From Epinephelus fuscoguttatus (taxonomy: Eukaryota; Chordata; Actinopteri; Perciformes; Serranidae), in NCBI RefSeq assembly GCF_011397635.1, contig NC_064756.1, positions 32,540,996 through 32,604,995 on the forward strand: DNA of 64,000 nt, given 5' to 3'. The notes under the pieces were generated by a model. It did not search any database. It was given only the letters and a program-made list of their open reading frames with translations, and was not told the DNA's origin. Below are positions 31,150 to 43,100 of this stretch, piece by piece; within the stretch, counting starts at the first letter, position 1, and every line of letters starts with the position of its first letter. The position numbers were made by a program, and so were the translations under genes.

Positions 31150-32430
31150 AAAGAGTCTGAGAGATGTCAGTCATGCTCATGCAGACCTGTGAGGACGTCT
31201 AATCAGCCACAGTTATTACAGTCATCTTTGTAGGTTTAACATGGGTGTGCAAAGCCTTCAAAGTAAAATGTCATATTCAAAGATAGGAAAAATTAGCAGA
31301 CATTTGAGGATGTAGCACACAGTTATGAGTCATCTGCATGCAGTAAAATATCTCCTCACTGATAGGCAAAAGCACAAAGGGCAGAAGATTACTTCTGTGT
31401 TCTCCTCTAGTTTTGTGACTCGTGTTGCACACAATTAAATGTCTTGGTAGCTGTTTTCTAATGACTAAAAAAGAAAAGCAAACCTGATCTACCCTCTCAT
31501 ACACCAGTAATAAAAGAAGCCTATGGGCTATATGTCTGGACCACTTCATCAATAAAAGATGTCAATTTTTCATGATAGAGAAGCAGTAAATATCCAAATC
31601 CCGAATGCCCTCCACCCTCCTCCTCATTTCCTAGTAAGAGTGGCACTGAGGGATGGGAGGAAAGAAGCGGGGGTGAAAAAGCTTTGGTATCCTCCCACAG
31701 ATGTCTTCCCTGTGTGCAGCTCGCATCAATGAAAACCTGTAGGATGCAGGTTGGCATCGCCTTTCAAGCTACTTCAGTTAAAGTTCAAGCTCAGGCAGCA
31801 GCATTATTTCCAAGCCTGGGTGAGACCTGGCTACAACAACATTATACTTCCTAAAGACCAAAAGTAATGCTCCAGAAATTTTCAGAGAACTGAAATCATA
31901 CCTCTGGGCACAGCCTCAAAAAGAAAAAAACACTGTGAGCTCATCAAAGCTCGAAGCAATGGCACAGTTTCCATTCAGTGCCGAATGGAGTCCCTGAATG
32001 AAGTTCTGTTGCACCATTTAAAGTTAAAGAAAATCCAGCTTCACAGCCTCTTCTTTACTCAGGATACACAAACCCCTATAGAGACTGAACATAGCAGACA
32101 ACAGAGAGCAAATATTTCTAGACCCTATGGAAGACCTACTGTAGTGTGAGATATATGCAGAGAAGATGCAAGAGCAGCATTCTCTGTGACCCTATCTAAT
32201 AATTGTCAAAACACTGAGGTACTGTTCAGCGTAATCAACTCTGCTATCAGCCCTCTGTCGTACAGAATCCTCCCAGGAGAAACATGCTGATTCTTTTATC
32301 CTTCACCAAAGGCTTGTGAGCAATGGATTCCAAATCTGCTGCTGTTTTAATGCCGTTTTAAACTTATTTCCCTGTCATGTTTTTAGAGAGGTGTTATCAT
32401 ATGAAGAACATCACCTGTCCCCAAAAAGTT

Positions 32431-32610
32431 GTCCCACCTGAGCTCTTCCAGGAGGTCTTTGATAAAGTTAATCCCAGCATTTTATCAGTCATAAACAGCT
32501 CTACGGCCACTAGTGTTTATCTAAGCAAACAGTAGTTCAGCTCCTATTAAAGAATTAGGCCTTGAACCTTTAATCCTCAGTAACTATAGACCTAACTTTA
32601 AACTGCTGTT
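32431..32610 (+). pseudogene. Decayed L2-clade LINE reverse transcriptase fragment
   Basis: Translation of 32431-32532 gives a PPELFQEVF block and then NPSILSVINSS, the block that precedes the polymerase domain in L2/Maui-type fish LINEs. After a stop codon (32533-32535) and frame changes, LSNYRP is read at 32577-32594, a hallmark of the same reverse transcriptases. Stops and shifts show it is dead. A CATGCAGAGGATATCCAACTG stretch near 34.45 kb may be the remains of the catalytic region of the same or another copy, less securely. Confidence 0.6.
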
Positions 32611-35188
32611 ATTGTCAAGTTACTTGGAGCCGACTGATATTGAGATTAAGAAATTCTATCTACTTATTTAAGTAAGACAGCCCATCACAGAGTAAGTTAG
32701 CCTTTGTTGCACTGCAGATGATGATCACTCCGCAACATAATTTGTATTTGTAATTGAAGAGTTTAAAGCCACAATGTGTTCCAGAATAACAATGAATCAA
32801 ATGTGCAATGCTGGAAAGATTGCTCATAATGAGAAACTCACAGAGAATTATCTACTAACTCTGCAAACAAGCTCTGATACACCCACTGCACGCTACCTGA
32901 TCAACACTAAATAACAAAGTTAACAAGCTGGTGAAAGGAGTTCAAGCATTTAAAGAAATAGATTTTCTTTTTACTCCAGACCAAGTGGAGACCAACACAA
33001 TGTGTCAAAAATTTCCAGTGGTAAAATACCATTTGGTACCCCAGGTTTTTGAGGCAACTTTCTGGTACATTTTGTGACATTTTGCTTTGGTGTTTCTGCA
33101 CTTTGTGTATTTTGAGACATCTGCCACAGGAATGTAGCACAGGTTCTGCGGTAATTTGGCACATGTTCTGCACGTGGTACAGTCCTGTGGTAAATGTATC
33201 AAAATACCTCAGACTCCTCTGAGTACTGGAATAGTATGCCTGACAAAAACATCACATAAACACAGAAAATACTTTAGGTATTGTGGTACATACCAGCATA
33301 TAATTTTTTATCACAGTGAACGCTGTAACTCTTGTACACATTGTCAGAAATGATCCTGTCTTTACTTAGGATTTGTTCACCTTATACTTATTCTTACATT
33401 CTTATGTCTAAACTTTTAGAGAGGCAGTACATATTACATTTCACCTCGTCATCCCTCAAATAATCAGAGGCTTTCCTTCTTGAAGAGTAGTCTAATATCC
33501 AACCACACACACGTCCAGACTTTGATGCATTGCAGGAGGGATTAAAGCTGTTTAACTAGAACATTATTAGAAAACTGATAACCATATTGTTAGCACTTTT
33601 CCTACTTCCTGTCTGTGCTTTTAAACACTTTGGAACTGCTGTAGAAGTGTCAACCCACTAACATCTAGTATCGCGATGTCATTGGATTTGTGAGCACATA
33701 ATTTGTATTAATAAACTGTAATCGTTGTCTCTAAAGAAAAAAAAAGGGGGGGGAGAAAGGGCAGCCTGATGCAGCCCCAGTCTGTGAAGGATAAACCGAT
33801 AAACAGCACTGAAGACAGTGATCTGAAAAAGAGGGACAAGGTGACAGTATCCATGATAATTATCTGGGGATCAACATATACTCTCAGGTTAAGGATGGTG
33901 ATAAACCCTCTAATATGTAATGCTCAAATGGACCTTAAAGTTTAGATAAACATTGGATGGTCCCACAAAGTGATCTTCACCATCCACAAAGCAGCTTCAC
34001 TGACACGGCACAACAGATTATAGTTTTGTTTCTGTGATGTCCATCTGTAATAGCCTGATAATCAAACTGAAGTGCCATTTAGTTTCAGTTCATTCAATGG
34101 TTCTATTTGACTCGCTGAACAATTTAAAGATCCAGTGGTTTGGAACCAGGCTACATCTTTAATGTTTCCTCTATGAGCTGATTTAATATTTCAACTCTGA
34201 ACATAAATTCTTACTCTTTTTAATTTCCTGTTTTCATTATCTAATTTCTCACAGGGCATACATTTTAACATTTAACACTGCCGTCTTAATTTGCCTTATA
34301 CACTATGATGTGTCAGCCGGGCAACGAGACATTGTAACAGTATACTGGAACAGTATCCTACATATTTCTTTTTAAATGTTTAACCACTAAATATTATGAC
34401 GTTCTCTGGTTTTTAATGGGCCTCTGATGGACTTAAGTATGCACCTTTTCATGCAGAGGATATCCAACTGTCCCTGTGAAGGTCCATTTGATGGCTTTCA
34501 ATATAATTTAAGATTCTCTTAAAAATTAGATTGGCAAGACATCAAGACTTTTTTAATGCTAGAAGAGGTGTATTTCACAGATAACCTCAAACATAAAAAT
34601 GAAACTGAAACTTGAAATGACAGATTTTATGCCAGCTTTCTCTGAAAACATTTTTACATGACAGAAAGTCATTCCTGCAGGGTTTATCTGCCCTTTTTGG
34701 CCCCTGACTCATTTTTCCGGTCCCAAACTTGCCATGGCTGCAGGAGTTTGAGTGTTATCAAGCTGCCCTGTGAATAATGCATACTAATATATTCTCTTTC
34801 AAGAATATTAATGCTGGATGTATTATATACAAGTGATAATATCTAAATGGCTTAAATCAAACAAATATCAATAAGTCTGCACGTAAGGAGGCTCACATGG
34901 GGGCCTAAACCCCAGGATTGAGAAACCTTTACACTAGAGGTTCTTAATGTCATTCAGTTTTAATTTTTATCGCCCCACAGCTGCTTCATGTCAGTCATCT
35001 GTCAGCACAAACTAGAAGAGACGTGTCACGGCGTCTGACAAACACCATATGTTATGATTTTGCATTTTAATGCTCTCTCAGCACCACAAACAGCCACAGA
35101 GATAATGCCTGTTACTGGAGAAACACAATCTTAATCTCACAGGTATCACCTCACAAATTAAATATTTTTCAAATTTGTGGTAAAAGCA

Positions 35189-35191
35189 CTC

Positions 35192-35259
<68 letters not shown>
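35189..35259. repeat. Compound CT/CA microsatellite
   Basis: A CT run of about 39 bases (one interruption) passes into a CA run of about 30 bases. Such compound dinucleotide arrays are common in fish DNA and are usually length-polymorphic. Confidence 0.95.
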
Positions 35260-35264
<5 letters not shown>

Positions 35265-35504
35265 CAGCTTACTTACTTTGGTTTCCATCTTTAATAAGCA
35301 GTAATGAATCATCAGAGGGTTGGCCATGTGAAAGGTCCTCACTTATGATCTGAGCAGAGCAGAAATAAACAGCCTGACAGTATTGTTCTCTAGCCAGGTA
35401 TACAAGCAGTGTCTTATTGCATTTCACAGAAGATTATTGGTTATTTAAAAAGTGGTGTTATAGTTTAGATACAATGGATGTGAGACACAGAACATGCCTT
35501 TACT

Positions 35505-35755
35505 TTCTGGGTGGAGTTTGCATGCTCTCCTCATCTCAGCGTTGGTTTTACCAGGTCCTTCAGCTTTCTTTTACAATCCAGTGATATGCAGGGTAGGTTA
35601 ACTGGCAGCTCTAAATTGCCGCGAATAGTTGTCTGTCTCTCTCTATGTATCAACCCTGTGATTGACTGGCGAGCTGCCCGACTCTCGCCCAATGTCAGCT
35701 GGGATCGGCTGCAACCCCTCGCGACCCTTTAGCAGTTATAGATAATGGATGGATC
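35505..35755 (+). mobile_element. V-SINE-like retroposon, old 5'-truncated copy
   Basis: The sequence starts inside the V-core (GGTGGAGTTTGCATGCTCTC) and follows the same order as the copy at 30.78 kb: TCTAAATTGCC, GTTGTCTGTCTCTCTCTATG, CTCGCCCAATGTCAGCTGGG, GGATGGAT tail. Several small deletions and many substitutions separate it from the 30.78-kb copy. The tRNA-like head and clear target duplications are missing, so it is older. Confidence 0.7.
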
Positions 35756-36225
35756 TTTTTCAGCTCCAAGAAAAGCAAAAAAGTCCATCACATTTCCCCA
35801 AACAGCTTGTGCAGCATAATCCTGGAGCTGTAGACAAACTGTTGCACCATGCCCAATATTTACCTCATTATTGCTGTTATTTTCCTCCTGTGCAAGATTA
35901 TTGGCTGATGGGACCAGAGCACTGCCAGAGAGCAAAACACAGGAGGTAATGAGGCAAACATTACACATTTGGAGCCGCTATGCAATCATTTGGCCATAAA
36001 GCACTTAGTTTATGCTGCACAAGATGTTAGGGGAATTCTGCTGAATATTAAAGGGCCATACCAGTGTGTTTCCGACTTAGACTTTACATTTTTGCTGACC
36101 ATTTACTATGCATTGCGTGTGTTTTGGTGGTCTCCACTCATTGCTGTGTGATATAGAAATCTATTAGCAGATTGTTGAAAGTTGCTTAAACTGTGAAATT
36201 TGTCAAAGTGAATGTCGAGTCGGCA

Positions 36226-36252
36226 TTTTTATTTATTTATTTATTTATTTAT
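36226..36252. repeat. TTTA microsatellite
   Basis: About six tandem TTTA units follow a short T-run. No other feature is visible. Confidence 0.85.
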
Positions 36253-36474
36253 GTTGCCAGTTTTACATTATGGCAGCACTGTGATACTGTGCACAGCATT
36301 TTCTCACAATGCTACTTTTCACATTCTATGGATATGTACGGTCTTGTGTTGGATAGGCTTTCATCACTTCTACCCACTTGATTGCTCGATCAGCTTTGCC
36401 TATGTGTGTGTGCCTACGAGCTATACCAAGTCACATTACACCCGCATCGCCCTCAAGTGTTTCAAAAGTTTGTC

Positions 36475-36547
36475 CGCCCGAACAGGGACTTGAACCCTGG
36501 ACCCTCAGATTAAAAGTCTGATGCTCTACCGACTGAGCTATCCGGGC
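36475..36547 (-). tRNA. tRNA-Lys (anticodon UUU)
   Basis: The - strand folds as a complete 73-nt intronless tRNA. The acceptor arms GCCCGGA and TTCGGGC pair, with one G-U pair. The D-arm carries TAGCTCAGTCGG (box A) and the T-arm carries GGTTCAAGTCC (box B). The anticodon TTT lies at 36512-36514 between T33 and A37, and the discriminator base is G. The sequence agrees with the canonical vertebrate Lys-UUU tRNA as I know it. A TTTT terminator for RNA polymerase III lies just downstream (complement of 36464-36467). It reads away from nek3, whose start codon is about 600 bp away. Intact pairing and intact boxes argue for a working gene rather than a SINE relic. Confidence 0.95.
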
Positions 36548-36929
36548 TCTGTCAGAGTTTTGACGTAACATCTTTAAGAATTTCCTTCCGTGTGTTTCGT
36601 ACCACAGTCATACTTTAGTTTTTTGGATCCTTTAGTCGACGAAGAACAGCAAACATCGTAGAAAAAAGCAGGAACACCATGAACAGAGCCAACAATACAG
36701 ACAATACCAATACGTAACTGACCGAAAACACGTTAGTAATAAAAGCGTGAACATTAAAATGCATTATGTAAGCATTTGAAAAACAGTTTACCCTAATTTA
36801 AAACCAGCAGACTACTCGGATAAATTATTACAACATTATAATGGCCGTCACGTAACCTTCTACGAGGCTCAATCTGATTTAGAGATTATAATCTACCGCT
36901 ATCTAGCGGCCACGCCGCGTAGTACAGGT

Positions 36930-36975
36930 GACTCTCGCGCTACGTCATACAATAATACGGAAGTAGTGGGCAAAC
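36930..36975 (+). promoter_or_regulatory. nek3: Candidate nek3 core promoter
   Basis: A locally CpG-rich block contains a CRE-like TACGTCAT (36941-36948) and an ETS-type core in CGGAAGTAG (36958-36966), the kind of sites found at TATA-less housekeeping promoters. It lies about 190 bp upstream of the nek3 start codon and about 390 bp from the tRNA-Lys gene. No TATA box is seen. Assignment is inferred from position and composition. Confidence 0.4.
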
Positions 36976-37151
36976 AAACAGCACGAGCCCGGGTAGTGTT
37001 TGTGCATTAGTCTTTTATTACATGTTGTAAATGTATTAATGTGAGCACTGACGACCAGAACAAGGAAGTCTTCTCGCCTCCACAGGCCCAGACTGTTATA
37101 GGGAGATTAGTTGCTTTTATCCTTTCTCTTTGTTGTTTGTGTAGGATCTCC
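36976..37151 (+). other. nek3: nek3 5'UTR with likely small intron
   Basis: An acceptor-like GTTGTTTGTGTAG ends at 37144, seven bases before the nek3 ATG, so the first coding exon probably starts at 37145 after a 5'UTR intron. A possible donor is GTGAGC at 37041 (exon ending TTAAT). The donor choice and the transcription start are uncertain. An upstream in-frame ATG-like reading through this region would need the intron to be retained. Confidence 0.4.
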
Positions 37152-40100
37152 ATGGAGAGATACTCACTCCAGAAAGTCATCGGGGAAGGGTCTTTCGGTC
37201 GAGCTTTGTTAGTCCAGTGTAAAAGCAGTCAAGAGGAGTATGTGGTCAAAGAAATCCAGCTACCAAAGGTATGTGCAAACAAAGATGGTGTTGCTCTGTG
37301 CATACTGTTGCTTCCCCCTCACCTGTGTGGTGGAACAGGTAACAGGGCTGTGTAACTGGATCCCTCATATTAGTAATAAGGTATGAATTAAAGATGAATA
37401 GATGTTGGATTTGCACCACCCTCTAAACTACGCAGCTGCAGAATATTTGTATTCAGACTGTAACGTTATTGCCTGGGGTCGGATATGGTAATGTTATTTG
37501 CTCTGTGCTGATAACCTACCGGATTGTTGCCTACACGGAGGCGTGGAGCCTGTTTGTTTTGCATAATGGAGAATGCATCTATGCTTGTATTTGCACTTTT
37601 ATAGAATCAGTCCAAATTGGAGAGTTGTAGGAGAGAAGCCATCCTGCTGTCCAGAATGAAACATCCTAACATTGTGGCCTTCAGGGAGGCATTTGAAGGT
37701 ATCCACAATCCTAACTCTCTTATTACAAGACATATAGTTATTGTTGTTTGGGCTGTGGAATATGCAGTGTGATTGTGTTTGCTCAGCTGATGACCTCCTG
37801 TGTATTGTGATGGAGTACTGCAGTGGAGGAGACCTGCTCCAGAAGATCCGGCTACAGAAAACTACGCTGTTCTCTGTTGATGATGTAGGCCTCCACTTCT
37901 AAAAACTGTTCTACTGATTTTATGTAACAATTTGATTTATTTTTATTTTTTAATGCTTTGCTTTTTGAATGTTGTTTCATTGAAATATTATATTTCCAGA
38001 TCTTGAGGTGGTGTGCCCAAATGTGTGCTGCCACACACCATATCCATGATAAACGGGTTTTGCACAGAGATCTGAAGTCCAAGGTGAAGTAATCTCTGGA
38101 CATTATAGTTTATACTCACTATGCATCTTAACAGATTTTATTTTATGTAAATGCACATAGATACATAGACCAGACATTATGAACTCATGAAGAATGTTTT
38201 TCACAAGATTTTTCTGTGTGTTTGTTGTCTGAAGCAGAACTAGAAGTCGATAATTTAGTTTATTGGTTGGGCGCATGTTGATAAAATCTCATCATTGTGA
38301 GCGCTGTGGAGTGAAATGAACAATGATGAAATTGCTGATCGAGATAAGATCACAACATTATCTCCCACTTCTGCATAATATCATCATTTTGCCACGGCTG
38401 GCTGCTCTTATTTTTGCTTCATGTTAAGTCATCACTTCCTTTTCATTTCCTTACCCAGAACATTTTCCTGACAGATAATGGGACAATCAAGCTCGGAGAC
38501 TTTGGCTCGGCGTGTATTCTGAACAGGTACAGGAAAGAGGCAGGCGGCACTTTATAGTTTGCCTTTTTCAAAATCAATTCTCAGTGCTTGATTTGCTGCT
38601 GTTACAATTGAACCTTTTTTTGTTATTGTGTTGCAGCCCAAAGGCGTACGCTCAAACATATGTCGGGACGCCATATTATGTGGCTCCAGAAATCTGGGAC
38701 AACAAGCCATACAACAATAAAAGGTATGTTGCTGTGATTGTTTGGCTGGTCCCTACATTTTATATGGCACAGGTTAAAATGAAAATAAAATGAAAGCTTA
38801 ATGACTCTAGATCAGTGGTGTCGTGGGAGCACTACTGGGTAGATGGGTAGGTTACCCAGGAGAGTAAGCAGCTACACGCTCCTATACATTCCAATGACTT
38901 TTTGCATGATAGGTGAGTATACATTAAGTATAAATCTGGTAAGGCAAAGAATGTATACCCAATTAATATAGAAGAACAACACCAGAGAACAGGAAAATAA
39001 CTGATATGTGAATACATACAATTTGTAAAATATGCTAGAGGCCAACGTACGTTCGCAGAGAGTGTGGGCTTATAATGGTCTTTTGAGGAAGTCTATACAC
39101 ATCAATATTGTTACTATGTTCATTTCTATAAGATATACAGAATGTGCATGTAATGTTATTTACATAAACCCTTGGTTGGACTGATTATATATTCAGAAAA
39201 AACAAGAAACCAGAAATAAGGTACACAGGATACAAATGATTGGAAAAAAATCAATACAACACATGATCAACATGAATCAAAGTAAGACGTCTGTATACAG
39301 TATGTTACTCTGTGTAACGTTCGTACAAAATCACCACTGCCCTTTTATATTTCAGTGTTTGTCGTATATCTACTCTGAATATTACACTGGAGGCAGAGCA
39401 CATGCACACTATGTACCACATTACTCAAATACATAGAACATATAGAAACAATATATGTGCTTTGTCTTCTTTACAATATTTGGTAACATTTTACTTGAAG
39501 GTATCTACATAATAGTGACATGACACTGTCATTACTATGACATGACACGGTCATGAACCTGTCATGATCATTATGTACATGTCATAAACGTTTATAACTG
39601 CTGTCATTAAGAGTCATTCAGTTTATGTAATGACAAGGTGACATTGTTTGGGTTGTCTTGATTATGACAACATTACATTAATCAAAGTGACATTACCAGA
39701 AGTTGTCTTTGTCATGACAAGTTGACATTAAATTTGTTTGGGATGTCCTTATAATGACAACTTGACATTAACCAGGATGACATTACCAGAAGATGTCTTT
39801 GTCATAACAATAATACTCATTATGTCAACACAAAAAGAGGTGCATTTTTTGTTAGTGTCAACTTGTCACGACAAAGACACCTTCTGGTAATGTCACTTTG
39901 ATTAATGTAATGTTGTCATAATCAAGACAACCCAAACAATGTCAACTTGTCATTACAAAAACCAAATGACACTTAATGACAGCAGTCATAAACATTTATG
40001 ACCTGTACATAATGTTCATGACAAGTTCCTGACAGTGTCATGTCAAAGTTATGACAGTGTCATGTCACCCTTATGTAGATACCTTCAAGTAAAGTGTTAC

Positions 40101-43100
40101 CCAATATTTTTGTATAGTTATGAGCACAAACCGTTCTCATAACTCTTGTCAAATGCAGGGGTGTCAAACACACAGCCCAGAACTGGCCCACCAAAATGTC
40201 CAATTCGGCCCACTAGATGACTAGACTAAGAGGTGCCAGGTTCCAGGAGCAAGTTTCCATCCTGACCAGAATAGAGTCCTCTGTTATGACAATAAATAAT
40301 TCTAAAAAGACACTGAACATTGTGCAAAATACTGTCAATCAGCAGCTTCAGTTCATAGGAATCTGTATCAGTAAATGTCTGGATAAATGCACATGTAATG
40401 ACAGCAAGAAGCAGACTGACTGAATGTGGAAAAACTGAGACATACTGTTGAAATTGCACATGTTTTTCTTAAGACTTCTCAGGCTGATTATCTGTTTTGT
40501 AACAGGATGAACATCTACAGAATGTACTTGTATGTCTTAACACAAAAAGATTAAATATATATATATGTATGTGGCTCATGAACTAAAATGAGTATGACAC
40601 CCCTGCTCTAATATCTGACACTTTATAGACTATTGGCCAAACAAACATCAGACAGACGTTTTAACTACAGAAAAATCCCACAATCTTTCCTCAGTTCCCA
40701 TGTTTACTTAGAGTTTCCCATTAACATAGCTTGTGATTACAATACTTTCCATTATCCAGTCTTGGATGTCGGAGTGTCAATAAACACACCAACAATGAGG
40801 AGTTTTCAAAACAGTCTGTGTTCTCAGCTCAGCAGTGATTATGTAACTCATGCGTGGGTTAACCAGTCTTGTATCTTTCTGACTGTGCCAGTACGTGATG
40901 AATGTCTGGTGTAAATGAATAACCATCTCTGTGTTTATGTGTTCTGCAGTGATGTGTGGTCTCTGGGCTGCGTTCTGTACGAGCTCTGCACCCTGCGACA
41001 CCCGGTACTTCCCTTCCCTCCTCTGCATGTTTTTCGGGTTTGACTGTGGGCCCTCTCTCCAACTGCTGTCAGTGAATCATTGTATAAAGTACTTACTGCA
41101 CAGTGAGATGCTACAAAGCATTGTTATGGAATGATAGAGGCCTACTATGTTCAGCTGAGGCAGATTATGTGTTATGTATTTTTCATGGCTCAGATTTTGC
41201 GGCGTGGTTTGTTGTTCTGGAGATTCTCACACCTCATTCTTTTGTCCAGTTCCAGGCATCCAGCTGGAAGAGCCTGATTCTTAAGGTGTGTCGGGGTGTG
41301 TACCCTGCCCTTCCTAATCACCTGCCCTACGAGCTGCAGTATCTGGTCAAGCAGATGTTTAAGACAAACCCAAAAGACAGGCCGTCCCTGCACAGCATCC
41401 TGACCTCTCATCGGGTTTCCAGGCTTCTGCGTAGACATCTACCCTCCCAGGTACAGACGCAGTCACTAACTGTGCTGATAAAAGTGCCATTCACTGCAGT
41501 TGAACTTCCTGCATGTTGACATCTCACTGCTCATCCATCACTACGACATATTGTCACAAAATGTGTCAACATGAGAATTTAAACTCTCACACAATTTCCC
41601 CAGCTGTGTTGACCCTATGTGGAATCTGACCTTTGACAAGCTGCTGTTAGTTCAGATGGCCACTGAGCTCGTGTTATGTGTTTGATTTACTGCAGTGCTT
41701 TGAATCCTTTACAGGCGCTGGAGATGCAGGAACAGGGGAGGCGTAAGGGTCGATGGAATAGAGAAGAGGGAGAGAAGGTGGCTCATCTTCTGGGAGAGAA
41801 GAGTTTAATGAAATCATCAACAAATGAAGGTAGAGTCCAAGTCAAAGTTAATGTTATCATGGAAAAAGAACATCCTGAAGACTGGTAGGAGCATACATAG
41901 GGTTGTTAATTAGAAATAGCACTATCATCTTTTTGTGTTTCATGATTTTATCCTATTCCTATACTACCTCAACACAGCCCTACCCAAAACACAGGGACCT
42001 TAGTCTTTCTGTAATGCTTTCTGGAAAAGGTTAAGGAAGCAGGAATTAGCACTAAAAGCAAAAGTTAAAGCGATGACAGGTGCCTCCTCATTGCTTTCTG
42101 CCGAGGAAACTATAAAAGTTTTTTATAATATCCTTACTTTCTGCTAGAACATCGCTTGAAGCAAGAGAGGTTCCTGACTCTTTTACATGTTCCTCTGTTT
42201 TTGATTATACTGTGTGCTTATTATTCTCTCCTTGCTCTTTGTGATTTTGTGCATGCACTGTCAGCAGAATAGAAATGCCCTTTCATATTAGGATCCTCTC
42301 GAGTACAACAACAACAAAACAATTCTAAGTTAACCTTCATCTCAGGCATGGAGTTACCTGAAGTTCACTGTGAGAGCAGAGAGCCGGTCCCTCGAAAGCA
42401 GTGGACTGCTGAGCCATCAGACACTGTACTGCAGGTGCTGGCCAATGCCAGCCTCATCTCATCGAACAGCATGGCATCAACCAACCAGACCCTCATCGGA
42501 TCTACGCACGGAAGTATGACAGCATAAGCAGTGTTTTCTCTTCCTTATTTTTTAAAAAATTCAAGTTTGGAGGATGAAGTACAGTATCAGGGTGTAAAAG
42601 CTGGGTCCCTGGTTTTTCCAGGTGTGTCAGAGGAGCCAGAGGACAGTAGGCCGAGGAGACGATGGGACAGAGGTCCTCCTGAGAGGCTTCTGAGTCTGTT
42701 GGAGAAGGCCCGGCTGAACAGAGCCTTCAGCACCTTTATAATACACACAGGAGGTCTGTTGAAATCTGAATACGATATTTTGAGTGACTTTGCTGTCGCA
42801 CACAATTAACCCTAATGTGAATGTTATGATTACATTTCAGAATCATTCTACTACTGATAGGTGAATGTCATATGTCAGTGTAGTAGGCGATATAAACAGT
42901 CTCCTGTTGTTTCTGTTTTCAGGCGAGGACCCTCTGGTGGGACCCCTCTCCCAGCCGCGGGGTGATGACACTGACGGCCCTGAGCCTGAAGTGACCGTAG
43001 ATGAGGAGCGTATGCAGCCTCGCTCTGATGATGAGGACACGTAAGTTATCATGATTTATAATGTTAACAAGGAGGACTCACTTTTTTGAACGTCTAAAGC

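Larger units (their letters stand above)
24886..36474. other. Intergenic region between lhfpl6 and tRNA-Lys/nek3
   Basis: No protein gene is supported here. Recognisable content is a C-rich tract (25.54 kb), a tRNA-derived SINE (25.99 kb), a short GAGCTGTCAATG-type tandem run near 26.98-27.04 kb, two V-SINE copies (30.78 and 35.5 kb), a decayed L2-type LINE (32.43-32.6 kb, with possible remnants to about 34.5 kb), a CT/CA microsatellite (35.19 kb) and a TTTA run (36.23 kb). Open frames in the region are short, overlap on both strands and carry no family motif. Confidence 0.65.
38724..40949 (+). other. nek3: nek3 intron 7, transposon-bearing
   Basis: At 2226 bp this is the longest nek3 intron, most others being under 850 bp. 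Two non-autonomous DNA elements (39,482-40,101 and 40,156-40,605) make up about half of it, and a third repeat-like segment may begin with CAGTGGTGTCGTGGG near 38,814. It interrupts the codon for S183, between NNK and DVWSLG of the kinase domain. Confidence 0.85.

Noticed and set aside
32907-33353. Overlapping small frames on both strands with several Cys/Lys/Gln-rich stretches.
   Set aside because: The sequence contains loosely repeated CTGCCACAGGAATG/TTCTGCGGTAATTTGG-like wording, frames overlap on both strands, and no splice signals or family motifs were found.
35189-35259. Regular short repeats considered as a CRISPR-like array; other tandem runs in the window were considered as well.
   Set aside because: These are plain di- to pentanucleotide microsatellites with no spacers, in a clearly vertebrate genome.
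37041-37355. 104-residue reading starting before the nek3 ATG and running past the first donor.
   Set aside because: It would require retention of the 5'UTR intron and of intron 1. The kinase family start MERYSLQKV at 37152 and the donor GTATGT at 37269 explain the region better.
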